Shown here piece by piece: positions 55,577 to 64,000 of a stretch of 64,000 bases of DNA. The notes under the pieces were generated by a model that was not told the origin of the DNA, made no database searches, and saw only the letters and a list, made by a program, of their open reading frames with translations. Location of the stretch: NCBI RefSeq assembly GCF_008710285.1, contig NZ_VYQF01000001.1:62001-126000 (forward strand). The letters are read 5' to 3'. Source of the stretch: Ginsengibacter hankyongi (lineage in GTDB: Bacteria > Bacteroidota > Bacteroidia > Chitinophagales > Chitinophagaceae). Made by a program: the position numbers and the translations under genes. Every line of letters begins with the position of its first letter. Within the stretch, counting starts at the first letter, position 1.

Positions 55577-57523
55577 TTATTTTTTCACCTCCAATACTGC
55601 CTGTTTTTTAAACCCCGAGTATCCGTAGGAAGCAGTTACCTTATGAAATTGCCCTGGCGTGTAGGCTGCACTGAAAGTACCGGTATCAGGTCCTGTCTCT
55701 TTTAATTGGTATTTAATTGTTGGCGCATCTTCCTCTTTTAGTTCAACCCAAGCTTCATCTACTTTATCAGGATGAAGATTTAATGGCGCCTTTAGGCGAA
55801 TAAATACCTTTTTAAGCTTACCTACATGTGTTATTTTTTTGCCTGCGGCATTAACGAAATAAATGGCAGTACTGTGTAAAGATGAAAAAGTCAATGTTGC
55901 CATCCAGCCTCTATTGGAGATAGCCCATCCTTCAGTGGCGTAAGCGTTTTTTCCAATTTTATCCGTGGCCGTATCTGCCATTTTACCATCTACCTTTTGA
56001 TTCATTCTTGGAAAATCTTTATCCAGCGGTGTGCCATCTAACGTGCCTCTTACAAGGCCCAATTGACCATATCCATTTGGATGCGAATCAGGCCATCCGT
56101 ATTCTACGCCTTCCCAATATCCATTGAGCGCTACTCTTTCTTTACTTTTATTACTTAAGTGAGCTCCCAGAGGATTCAGGCCAAATACAAAATTCACCTG
56201 GCTCCATGCCAGTTCCCTTAATTGTGGTTGATTAAGTAAATAGGCTGCAGCAAATAAACTCCCCCCCAATGCAGGAGCGCCACCCAGTTCTTTGGTCTTT
56301 GGGTGAGCCCTTTCCGTATCATTGTGTACCCTGTATTGCCAGGGATTGGTGGTTTTAGCACTAATATGATTGGCCCAGGCTGTCAACTTTTCTTTCGTAC
56401 CTTTTGGTGCCTTATCGGGTACCGTTAGTAGAAAAAAAGCCAGCGCTTGTGGTGTAATATGTTCGGCATTTCTAATCCACCACATATGCCTGGGATTGTT
56501 AAAATCCCAGTTTTTAATAATATCTTCAGCACTTAGCTGTGCCCATTTTAAAAACTGTTCCGGCTTGCCATCAGCTTCGTTTTTTTCGCAGAGGTACATG
56601 AATAGATTGCTGAATACCGATTGCCCGAACGCATTGCCCATCTCATTGAATTCCTGGTACCCCGAGTCAACCCATTTGGTACTATAAGTCCAATACCTTA
56701 CTACCTTATGCCGGTCGTAAGCGGTCCATTTTTCGAGGCATACCTTTCTGTATGCCTGGTATTTTTCTGCTGACAAGTATGGCTTTAAAAAACTATGGTA
56801 AGCAGCACAGACTGCTGCAAGCTGATCGAGTGTATTCCAATAATCATAATTCATTTTGGCGCTATCCTTATATCCCAACCAGCCATGCCTTTCTGCAACG
56901 GGCCCGTTATAATTTATATGATTGTACGCAAATTCGGCATGCCATAAAATCAGTGCCACCAGGTCCGGCATCTTCCCTTCGCCCATTTCATTTTTCCAGT
57001 TATCAAACAACGCAGGGTTACTGGCATAAAACATGGTTTCAAAAACAGTTTCCAATCCGTAAGCGCCACAGTCTCTTGAAGGTCCTCCACCGTACACCTT
57101 TGCTTCATTTGAATGAACCGGATCTGTTGAACCTCGAACATCCACAAAAAAATCATAGGCTAATTTGGAGGAGATTAATTCGAGGTAAAAGGGGGCAATT
57201 TTAAAGGGAACCGACGACTGCAAACCATTCACCTTGATTATATATTCAGATACATGATCAACCGGATTGAACAAAGAAAAATCCCCGCTGTAATTTTTAA
57301 TGATTCCTTTAAAGACCGTTTTACCAGTGGTAGCAGATACGATTTCAAAGCCGGTTTTATCAGCAATACCCCAGGCAACAAAACGTTTGGATTCACCTGA
57401 ATTATACCCTGCCTGGTTTACCAACACTCTTTTGAGGGCTGATTGCTGGGCAGAAATACTTTGGTTGGCGGCAAAAAGGAGTATAAAAATAACAATGCGG
57501 GTGATAAATTTATTTTTCAACAT
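55577..57523 (-). CDS. GH9-related exported protein with N-terminal Ig domain
   Basis: A 648-residue exported protein. After the signal peptide comes a CelD_N-type Ig domain (VNQAGYNSGESKRFVAW, EYIIKVNGLQSSVPFKI), then an (alpha/alpha)6-type region with SSKLAYDFFVDVRG, AYHSFLKPYLSAEKYQAY, VFGLNPLGAHLSNKS and GWMATLTFSSLHS, and a beta tail. The order matches GH9. However, the DAGDY motif that carries the catalytic base in cellulases is not present at the expected place (VYGGGPSRDCGAYG stands there). It may be a distinct enzyme class. Its start overlaps the GH95 stop by 14 bases, suggesting translational coupling. Confidence 0.75.
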   Translation of the reverse strand: MLKNKFITRIVIFILLFAANQSISAQQSALKRVLVNQAGYNSGESKRFVAWGIADKTGFEIVSATTGKTVFKGIIKNYSGDFSLFNPVDHVSEYIIKVNGLQSSVPFKIAPFYLELISSKLAYDFFVDVRGSTDPVHSNEAKVYGGGPSRDCGAYGLETVFETMFYASNPALFDNWKNEMGEGKMPDLVALILWHAEFAYNHINYNGPVAERHGWLGYKDSAKMNYDYWNTLDQLAAVCAAYHSFLKPYLSAEKYQAYRKVCLEKWTAYDRHKVVRYWTYSTKWVDSGYQEFNEMGNAFGQSVFSNLFMYLCEKNEADGKPEQFLKWAQLSAEDIIKNWDFNNPRHMWWIRNAEHITPQALAFFLLTVPDKAPKGTKEKLTAWANHISAKTTNPWQYRVHNDTERAHPKTKELGGAPALGGSLFAAAYLLNQPQLRELAWSQVNFVFGLNPLGAHLSNKSKERVALNGYWEGVEYGWPDSHPNGYGQLGLVRGTLDGTPLDKDFPRMNQKVDGKMADTATDKIGKNAYATEGWAISNRGWMATLTFSSLHSTAIYFVNAAGKKITHVGKLKKVFIRLKAPLNLHPDKVDEAWVELKEEDAPTIKYQLKETGPDTGTFSAAYTPGQFHKVTASYGYSGFKKQAVLEVKK

Positions 57524-59750
57524 ACGACTTATTGATTTTATTTAATTCCTGATTCAAAACATATTCTTTTCCTGCAACCAGGTAGATTTCTTTTACCAGT
57601 TGCCCATACCTGATTTTAGCAGTAGCATTTTCTGCTGCTTTGAAAATTACATTTTCCAGATTTCCTTTTTTCCAGGTGATATCCACCCGAACATTTCCGC
57701 GTGCTATCAGTCCTTTTACTGAGCCCTCCTGCCAGGCATCCGGCAAGGCAGGTAACAGGTGGATTTCACCCAAATGGCTTTGCAGCAGCATCTCCACTAC
57801 CGCTGCCGTGTAGCCGAAGTTGCCATCTATCTGAAAGGGCGTATGCGCATCAAACAAATTAGGGTACAAGCCGCCATCAAACGAAAAACCTGAGCGCTCT
57901 ACCGGCACTGGTTTTAACAACGTTCTCAATAATTGATATGCTTTGTTACCCTCCAATAAACGGGCATAAATATTCATCTTCCAGGCAGTGCTCCACCCGG
58001 TACTGACATTGCCTCTTGAGTCCAAAGATTTCTTTGCTGCCCTCGCCCAATCGGGCGTATAAATGGGACTGATTTGTTTGCCGGGATACACGGCAAACAG
58101 GTGTGAATTGTGCCGGTGATGGTCGGTAGAATCATCTACGTCATCCATCCATTCCTGCAATTGCCCCCACCGGCCAACCTGGGGACCCAACAAGCGTTTT
58201 TGCATGGAGGTTATTTTAGCACAGTAAGCCTGGTCTATTCCTAGTTTTGTTGCAGCCGCGATGTAATTACCAAACAGGTCGTATACAATTTGCTGATCAT
58301 AGGATGCACCGGGGTAAGGTGATTTATCGCCTTCGTTTTTTCCTGGACCATGTTCCGGTGACCAGCCATATGGTGTAATTAATTTGTGATTTGGCCCTTC
58401 AACGAGGTGATCTTCCCAATATTCCGTAATCTCTTTTAATAGGGGATAGGCCCTTTTACGCAGGAAGGCAGTGTCATTTGTAAACGCAACATGTTCCCAG
58501 AGATGCTGACTCAACCAGGCGCTGCCGGGACGATGGATCCGCCAGGCTGAAGGCCCTCCCATGATATTATTGGTGTTGTAAATGATCCAACCTTTTTTTG
58601 TCTTCAGTGCGGAATCTGTTGATTTTTTTTGAATATATCCGATGTGTTCAATCCAATCGAAAAGAGGTAAATGGCATTCAGATAAACCTGTTGGTTCAGC
58701 CAGCCAATAATTCATTTCCACATTAATATTGGTGGTGTATTGTGCATACCAGGCCGGTTTAAATTCATCATTCCAGATTCCCTGGAGATTGGCGGGCAGT
58801 CCACCAGGCCTCGAAGAACTGATGAGCAGGTATCTTCCATATTGAAATAATAATGCTTCAAAATCAGGATCGATGGCGCCTTTGTTGTAGGCTGTAAATC
58901 GTTCTGTGATATCCAGGTTATTTTGTTTCCCCAACTTTAATTCCACCTTGTTAAACAGGCGACTAAAATCAGTGACGTGGCTGGCAAATAATTGAGCATA
59001 TGTTTTTGTAACAGCGCCCAACAGTTGTTGTTCGAGCTTATTGTGCGGTGCTTCGCCTTTGAATTGAACCAATGGATCATTCACAAATGAAGTTCCTGCA
59101 ACAAGGTATAATTCGATCTCGTTTGCATTTTTAACCTCAATACCCGTGCTGTCTTCAGTCATGCGGCCGCCTTTTAGTTTCACCAGCAGTTGGGCTTCAT
59201 ATTCCATGTTATTTTCTAGAAGTTTCCCTTTAAAAATTAATTTGGAACCATTTACAATAGTTTTTGACTGGTGCGCATCATTAAGCATGATCTTGCAGGA
59301 AATTTTTGCATTGCCCTGGGAAGTATATTTCATAACCATTACCCGATCTGGGTTACTAATAAAATAAGTTCGGTAAAATTTGTTCTTCCCTGCGCTATAA
59401 CTTATTTTATGAACCCCCTCATTTAATAGCAATTCTCTATGATAACCAACGACCTCCCCATGATTAAAATTAATCAGCACATTACCGAAAGGCTGATAAT
59501 AACCCACCTTATTTGTTGTGCCGGTAATAAGTGATGATTCATTAAACTGGATGCGTTCATGGTTGGCGCCGCCAAAAACCATCGCACCTAAAAAGCCATT
59601 CCCCAGCGGTAAAGCTTCCAGCCAGTTATTTGCCGGAATATTAAATTTCATGGCCACCGGGATGGGCTTGGTTACCTGGCCCTGCAAACCTGCATTTAAT
59701 AATAAAAATATTACCCCTAAAAAAAGCAATCGATGAGCCGGTTTATTCAT
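57510..59750 (-). CDS. GH95 alpha-L-fucosidase / alpha-L-galactosidase
   Basis: A 746-residue exported enzyme with the GH95 plan: N-terminal beta domain (NNWLEALPLGNGFLGAMVFGG in parts, RIQFNESSLITGT), then the (alpha/alpha)6 barrel with TTNINVEMNYWLAEP, the acid-bearing YGWSPEHGPG, HHRHNSHLFAVYPG and FQIDGNFGYTAAVVEMLLQSH in parts. The two Asn and the Asp/Glu that form the family's unusual catalytic set appear intact. It would remove terminal alpha-L-fucose or alpha-L-galactose from side chains. It lies between the FAD protein and the GH9-related gene in one transcript. Confidence 0.93.
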   Translation of the reverse strand: MNKPAHRLLFLGVIFLLLNAGLQGQVTKPIPVAMKFNIPANNWLEALPLGNGFLGAMVFGGANHERIQFNESSLITGTTNKVGYYQPFGNVLINFNHGEVVGYHRELLLNEGVHKISYSAGKNKFYRTYFISNPDRVMVMKYTSQGNAKISCKIMLNDAHQSKTIVNGSKLIFKGKLLENNMEYEAQLLVKLKGGRMTEDSTGIEVKNANEIELYLVAGTSFVNDPLVQFKGEAPHNKLEQQLLGAVTKTYAQLFASHVTDFSRLFNKVELKLGKQNNLDITERFTAYNKGAIDPDFEALLFQYGRYLLISSSRPGGLPANLQGIWNDEFKPAWYAQYTTNINVEMNYWLAEPTGLSECHLPLFDWIEHIGYIQKKSTDSALKTKKGWIIYNTNNIMGGPSAWRIHRPGSAWLSQHLWEHVAFTNDTAFLRKRAYPLLKEITEYWEDHLVEGPNHKLITPYGWSPEHGPGKNEGDKSPYPGASYDQQIVYDLFGNYIAAATKLGIDQAYCAKITSMQKRLLGPQVGRWGQLQEWMDDVDDSTDHHRHNSHLFAVYPGKQISPIYTPDWARAAKKSLDSRGNVSTGWSTAWKMNIYARLLEGNKAYQLLRTLLKPVPVERSGFSFDGGLYPNLFDAHTPFQIDGNFGYTAAVVEMLLQSHLGEIHLLPALPDAWQEGSVKGLIARGNVRVDITWKKGNLENVIFKAAENATAKIRYGQLVKEIYLVAGKEYVLNQELNKINKSYVEK

Positions 59751-59835
59751 TTGGTTTGTACTTTTTTTGTTATCAATATACCAGCTGGCAATAAAACACC
59801 ATCACTATAAAATCCAAACGTTCCATGATTGCATG

Positions 59836-62118
59836 TTAGTTTTCGTAACACCTGATCGCAAAAATGGCTACTGGTGTATCTTTTGAAGGGTGATCACATT
59901 TCAATTGGAGCATGTCTGTAACCAGTGCCTCATCAAATAGGATGGTATTAAGCGATTGATAATTGTCTTCTTTTTTATACACTACGTTGCCCGACTGGTC
60001 GATGATTGAATAGTTTCTTACGCAAAAAGGCATTACCCGTTCGGGGTGGCCCAGCAATACCGATTCCATTGGATGGTCAAAATCTGTGTCGAAACAAATC
60101 TCAATGCATTTAATACGCTTCGGTCCACTCCAATTTAGTGTAACCGAGGGGGAAGGATCATTGTAATCTGCCACCCAAGCGTTCGGATGAGTCGTTGGCC
60201 TGCCAATACCATTGCGAATATTTTCAACTGAAAAAGGATAAAGGCCGTCTTCAATCTTAATGGCTAAATTTTGCCCCTCAGGCCTTCTTTTTGGGCACCA
60301 GAATTCAAATGCCTCTACTCCAATATCGTCGGTTGGAGATTGCTTTCCGTAATTGGATACTGCAACATTGATATGGTTAAAAACAGATAAAATTCCTGTA
60401 ACCCTTTGTTCTGAAAAATGCAACGAAACCTGCGGGTTTTTGAGAAAGCAAATAAAAGCATACCCCTTTTCAGGCATTAACTGGTTAAAATTGAGTTGGA
60501 TACAATTACGCCCTGGCGACATTTCAAATGACAATGTTTCCAAAATTGTTTCGGGAGTATAATTGTTAATGTTTCGGCTGATCCTTAGTTGCACTTCCAG
60601 CTTTGTCTCAATTTCCGCTTCCGTTTGAACAATCAATGTTGGAACTTTACCGGGTAACAAAGGAATTAGCTGACCAAAAGAAACTTCTAAAGTTTTAAAC
60701 AAATTATCATCCCTCAGTTCATTTAAATGCAGTTCACTACTGGCAGTAAGTGTAGCGGCTGCGACAAGGTCGAACGAATCATTATGTATAATACCCGGTA
60801 TAAAATGACCTGCTCTTAACAATGCCTGTTGTAGATTATTGATGTTTTCTTTTACCAAAAGCGTTGCGGGAATTAGACTTTTTGATTTGCACAACCAGGC
60901 AGCAGTACCTACCGCTTGACCAATACAACCGCAGGTTGCCATTACCCTTGTAGATGCGAAAGCAACGTGCGTTGAACTGATGATACGGCCTGCAAGAAAA
61001 AGATTTTTGACATTTCGACTGTATAAGGATCGCAATGGAATTTGATAAATACCTTTACTATGCCATTGATTACATCCGGGCTTTTCACTAAACACCCCAT
61101 CCGCTGGATGAAGATCGATGCTCCATCCACCAAAGGCCACCGCATCAGCATGTACCCTTTGTTCAACAATATCTTGCTGGCGAATTATATAGTCACCTTC
61201 GAACCGCCTGCTTTCCCTTTTACCCGGGATGGTACCTACCCATTCAAGTGTTAAGTTTTCAGCATCCGGAAATTCCCCCGAATTTTTTATATGATTCCAA
61301 ACTCCATACACCACTTTCCAAAGTTCCCATTTTATTTTTTCGGTGTCATGCACTGTATCCAGTCTGCCACCATACTCGATCCACCAGAGCCTGCATCCAA
61401 ATTCATTTGTATTAAATCCTCTGTAACGTGGTATTGCTGTAATATCCTTTAATGCATATGAAGGCGGAATATATTTCACCTTTTTACCCGTATCCTTTGT
61501 ATAAAAATATAAGGAATGTCCCAGCAATTCACCATACTCTTTTGATGGAGCAAATTTTTCTCCAAATTCTTCCGTAGATTCGGCTCCCATTCTAAAAGCT
61601 GCGCCGGATAAAAAGCCAACTATCCCATCTCCCGATGCGTCTACAAATAGGGGCGCACTTAATGTATATTTAATCTGATTCTGACTGCAGAAACCTTCTA
61701 CTGCGTAAATCCTGTCTTCTTCCTTTTTGAGCACATGATAGACTGACGTGTTTAGTAACAATGTAATATTATTTTCTTGAATCACTTTATCGAGGATAAT
61801 GGTATCAAATATCACAGCGTTACCCTCCGGATTACGGTACATGTTTTCTACCAATAATTCATCAATAATTCCGCCCTCCCGTGACCATCGGTTGTTATTA
61901 CCCATGTGAGAGGTTGCTCCCAGTACCCACAACCTTACCTCACTGGACGCATTCCCTCCTAAAACCGGTCTGTCGTTAACAAGCACAACTTTGAGCCCCA
62001 ATCTTGCGGCCGCAATTGACGCACAAACCCCCGCAATACCGCCGCCTACAACAACCAAGTCGGATTCAATTTCCTTTTTTTTCAGATCCCTAAACAATTT
62101 TTCCGCATTAGTTATCAT
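59836..62118 (-). CDS. FAD-dependent oxidoreductase (FAD_oxidored family), PUL-associated
   Basis: A 760-residue protein with an N-terminal dinucleotide fold (LVVVGGGIAGVCASIAAARLG), the family motif VLGGNASSEVRLWVLGA, FVDASGDGIVGFLSGA and GRIISSTHVAFASTRVMATCG in parts. It has no signal peptide, so it is cytoplasmic, unlike its hydrolase neighbours. The C-terminal 250 residues are beta-rich and unassigned. Members are frequent in PULs and are sometimes mislabelled as xanthan lyases; oxidation of an imported sugar or glycoside is likely. It is the first gene of the leftward enzyme transcript and divergent from the LacI-type regulator. Confidence 0.87.
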   Translation of the reverse strand: MITNAEKLFRDLKKKEIESDLVVVGGGIAGVCASIAAARLGLKVVLVNDRPVLGGNASSEVRLWVLGATSHMGNNNRWSREGGIIDELLVENMYRNPEGNAVIFDTIILDKVIQENNITLLLNTSVYHVLKKEEDRIYAVEGFCSQNQIKYTLSAPLFVDASGDGIVGFLSGAAFRMGAESTEEFGEKFAPSKEYGELLGHSLYFYTKDTGKKVKYIPPSYALKDITAIPRYRGFNTNEFGCRLWWIEYGGRLDTVHDTEKIKWELWKVVYGVWNHIKNSGEFPDAENLTLEWVGTIPGKRESRRFEGDYIIRQQDIVEQRVHADAVAFGGWSIDLHPADGVFSEKPGCNQWHSKGIYQIPLRSLYSRNVKNLFLAGRIISSTHVAFASTRVMATCGCIGQAVGTAAWLCKSKSLIPATLLVKENINNLQQALLRAGHFIPGIIHNDSFDLVAAATLTASSELHLNELRDDNLFKTLEVSFGQLIPLLPGKVPTLIVQTEAEIETKLEVQLRISRNINNYTPETILETLSFEMSPGRNCIQLNFNQLMPEKGYAFICFLKNPQVSLHFSEQRVTGILSVFNHINVAVSNYGKQSPTDDIGVEAFEFWCPKRRPEGQNLAIKIEDGLYPFSVENIRNGIGRPTTHPNAWVADYNDPSPSVTLNWSGPKRIKCIEICFDTDFDHPMESVLLGHPERVMPFCVRNYSIIDQSGNVVYKKEDNYQSLNTILFDEALVTDMLQLKCDHPSKDTPVAIFAIRCYEN

Positions 62119-62439
62119 GTTTCGAATTATTGTAAATAAATAAAGTTTTTTAAGCCTCGAGCCGGTCAGCTACTCTCCAATATGCCTTCAGCATTTGCAG
62201 GATAGCGATAAAATTGTCTAGATAACACTGAAAAAATAAACGAAAAATACCAGTCAGTATGCCGTGATAACAAAGAAAGTATAAAAGCCAAAAAAAGTAC
62301 CGAGACATAGGGAGGCAATTTAAATTTTCACAAATAAAATATATGATAACAAAATATTTTACCATTGTTATAAATAAACCTGTTAAAAGTATCATCATTA
62401 GCATAAATTTGAACTAACTAAAATATGCATTCCAAAATT
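62119..62439. other. Divergent promoter region left of the operator
   Basis: No convincing gene is present. An 84-codon hydrophobic frame on the minus strand (62150-62404) is judged spurious. The promoter of the leftward FAD-oxidoreductase transcript must lie here, but no clear -7 element was recognised. Confidence 0.4.
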
Positions 62440-62479
62440 TACCTATCGAAATCATTTGCGAAATCGTTTTCGATAGATA
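62440..62479. promoter_or_regulatory. 40-base CpG-centred palindromic operator (regulator side)
   Basis: Arms CTATCGAAA (62443-62451) and TTTCGATAG (62468-62476) are separated by 16 bases, exactly as at 45706-45745. The centre ATTTGCGAAAT again has CpG at the dyad. Fifteen of 20 symmetry positions are complementary, and the right arm with its flank (TTTTCGATAGATA) is identical to the other copy. It ends 15 bases before the regulator's ATG, so autorepression is likely. It may also act on the divergent enzyme transcript. Confidence 0.8.
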
Positions 62480-62494
62480 CATAAATTAAATAGT

Positions 62495-63673
62495 ATGCCA
62501 AGAGTTGTCTGCCCCAGGTGTGAAAAAGCTGAAACCGTTCAGAAGTCGGGTATCGTTCGCAAAAAGCAACGTTTCTATTGTAAGGATTGTAATTATCATT
62601 TCACAATATATCATGAAAGCATAAAATCAAGAAAAAAACAAAAGCCTAATTCAGGAGGTCAAACATCCTTATTGGATATTGCGAAAGCGGTGGGGGTATC
62701 TGTTTCAACCGTATCAAGGGCACTGAATAACCATCCTGATATCAGCGAAAAAACAAAAGTAGCAATAAAGAGCATTGCTAAAGAATTGGCATATGAACCG
62801 AACGCGCTTGCACAAAGTCTAGTTACAAGATCAACGCATACATTGGGTGTCATCATTCCAAATTTACATACTACCTTTTTTGCCACGATGCTAAGCGGTA
62901 TTCAGCACGTTTCATCACAGGCAGGATACCGGGTAGTGATTTGCCAGTCAGATGACTTACATCAAACTGAAGTCGCCAATGTTCAGGCATTGATGAACAA
63001 TATGATTGACGGATTATTATTCTGCCATTCGTTGGAAACTTCAACTTTTGATCATATAAAAATACAGTTGAGGCGAGGTATTCCAATTGTTCAATTTTAC
63101 AGGGTATCACTGGAAGTAGAAACGCCCTGCGTTTTCTGCGAGGATGAAAACGGGGCTATCCAGGTAACGGAACACCTGATTGAAATGGGCTGTAGGCGTA
63201 TTGGAATATTATTGGGGCCACCACATTTAATGATTTCTAAAAAACGATTAGAGGGGTACTACAAGGCCTTAAATAAATTCAAAATTCCCTTAGATCCAAA
63301 ACTTGTAGCCAATGTTGATTTCAGCACCAAATCGGTACACTCTTCCGTAGATAATTGGTTGCATTTAGATGTTCCCGTTGATGCTGTTTTTTCCATTTCT
63401 GACAAAAGTGCCGTACAAACCATACAGTACTTAAAAAAACTCCACATCAAGGTTCCAGATACTGTTTGTGTAGCAGGATTTGGTAATGAGTATACTGGCG
63501 AAATCATTGAACCTCAGTTAACAACTTTTGATGTGCGTACGGGATTAATAGGTGAAAAAACCGCAAAGCTTTTATTGAACAGGATCATTGATCAAAATAG
63601 CACTTCAGAAAATGTTACAGTAAAAGGACACCTGATCGTAAGAGATTCTTCAAAGAGAGTGCAGCATTTATAG
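62495..63673 (+). CDS. LacI-family regulator with N-terminal IS1/InsA-like zinc ribbon
   Basis: A 392-residue regulator with an unusual three-part architecture. Residues 1-40 form a zinc ribbon with CPRC (6-9) and CKDC (29-32), plus the KSGIVRKKQRFYCKDCNYHFT pattern of the IS1 InsA N-terminus (read in parts). A basic linker follows (KSRKKQKPNSGG). Residues 58-105 are a classical LacI helix-turn-helix (LLDIAKAVGVSVSTVSRALN), the hinge ends near LVTRSTHTLGVIIPN, and the rest is a periplasmic-binding-like sugar sensor domain (MIDGLLFC, GCRRIGILLGPP, VCVAGFGNE). It is about 50 residues longer than usual because of the ribbon. It probably controls the large PUL through the palindromes at 62440 and 45706. 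Confidence 0.92.
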   Translation: MPRVVCPRCEKAETVQKSGIVRKKQRFYCKDCNYHFTIYHESIKSRKKQKPNSGGQTSLLDIAKAVGVSVSTVSRALNNHPDISEKTKVAIKSIAKELAYEPNALAQSLVTRSTHTLGVIIPNLHTTFFATMLSGIQHVSSQAGYRVVICQSDDLHQTEVANVQALMNNMIDGLLFCHSLETSTFDHIKIQLRRGIPIVQFYRVSLEVETPCVFCEDENGAIQVTEHLIEMGCRRIGILLGPPHLMISKKRLEGYYKALNKFKIPLDPKLVANVDFSTKSVHSSVDNWLHLDVPVDAVFSISDKSAVQTIQYLKKLHIKVPDTVCVAGFGNEYTGEIIEPQLTTFDVRTGLIGEKTAKLLLNRIIDQNSTSENVTVKGHLIVRDSSKRVQHL

Positions 63674-64000
63674 AACAATCTAATCTAATAATTAGATACA
63701 ATGAATCATTAAGTCAATTAATCTGTCTTTTGGAGGTATGCTATTTCTTCTTATTTCAGCATATAGACTCTACGCTCACGGAGGTATGGGGCAAAGCCAC
63801 ATCAGGCAACAATAGCCCCGTTGTTAATGTTTGGATGCCTTGACTTCCGATTAACATTTGTTATTGTTGCTGTTCTTAAGTAATATAGAAAAAACACAAA
63901 GAACTGCAACAAATGAGCTTGGACATTTATCACCTACTGATAAACTGACGTTCCTGCAATTGAGCATTAAATTGATACGCCTTTCCACCTAAAAGCTCAA
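63674..64000. other. Gene-free end of window
   Basis: No convincing coding frame or remnant is seen on either strand. A short palindrome (ATCTAAT, A, ATTAGAT at 63683-63697) lies 10 bases after the regulator's stop. It could form part of a weak transcription end, but no T-run follows. Confidence 0.4.

Noticed and set aside
62150-62404. 84-codon hydrophobic frame on the minus strand between the FAD gene and the regulator
   Set aside because: It has no recognisable family, is rich in residues typical of translated AT-rich DNA, and fills a divergent promoter region.
63683-63697. Palindrome ATCTAAT / ATTAGAT as terminator or operator
   Set aside because: A one-base loop cannot form a normal hairpin and no second copy was seen.
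1-64000. CRISPR arrays, tRNA and rRNA genes, riboswitches
   Set aside because: No regularly spaced repeats, cloverleaf-like or conserved RNA motifs were recognised by eye on either strand.

Overview
This AT-rich window looks like chromosomal DNA of a plant-polysaccharide-degrading member of the Bacteroidota. Support comes from two SusC/SusD outer-membrane pairs, many exported glycoside hydrolases, AGC-less gene starts and promoter elements of the Bacteroidota type (TAnnTTTG). The gene content suggests a Chitinophagaceae-like or Sphingobacteria-like soil or plant-associated bacterium, which is inference. No rRNA, tRNA or CRISPR array was recognised.

Region 1 (1-6.1 kb) is the end of a small uptake locus. 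A DapA/NanA-type aldolase (cut by the window edge), a SusD lipoprotein and a SusC transporter read leftward, and a FadR/GntR regulator reads away from them. A 19-base palindrome with a GT-N3-AC core lies between and is the likely operator.

Region 2 (6.1-20.3 kb) is a redox and metabolic stress block. It holds a ribosome hibernation factor, a sensor kinase/OmpR-type regulator pair, and a long co-directional run: hemerythrin-like protein, small hypothetical, universal stress protein, flavodoxin-reductase-like protein, aconitase, two AhpD-like proteins, SDR, deaminase, DUF488, uracil-DNA glycosylase, DUF2945, RibD-like reductase and a PEP-mutase/isocitrate-lyase-like protein. Two promoters, one at each end of the block, carry the same array of four CTAAT-type half-sites at an 11-base period, placed identically relative to a TAATTTTG -7 element. 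These are probably sites for the adjacent OmpR-type regulator.

Region 3 (20.5-27.5 kb) holds an orphan three-PAS sensor kinase, a SET-domain protein, and a five-gene operon of three exported proteins followed by a second OmpR regulator and kinase.

Region 4 (27.8-40.5 kb) starts with a rhamnoside-processing group: GH106, divergent GH78, a tandem two-domain SGNH hydrolase and a DUF1080 lipoprotein. An AraC regulator and two small low-complexity exported proteins follow. Wreckage surrounds them: an IS1182-like transposase fragment, a long inverted repeat, a frameshifted kinase relic, and a relic of a conjugative-element coupling protein butted against it.

Region 5 (40.8-63.7 kb) is a large polysaccharide utilisation locus, all leftward except the regulator: SusC/SusD, two paralogous beta-propeller glycosidases, an ExuT-like MFS transporter, GH2, an SGNH acetylesterase, a GH9-related protein, GH95 and an FAD oxidoreductase. 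It also contains at least two broken genes. Its regulator is a LacI-family protein carrying an N-terminal zinc ribbon like that of IS1 InsA. A 40-base palindrome centred on CpG lies both in front of this regulator and in front of susC, with the same arms and spacing. This pairing of a transposase-type zinc ribbon with LacI and an enlarged operator is the most interesting candidate system in the window.
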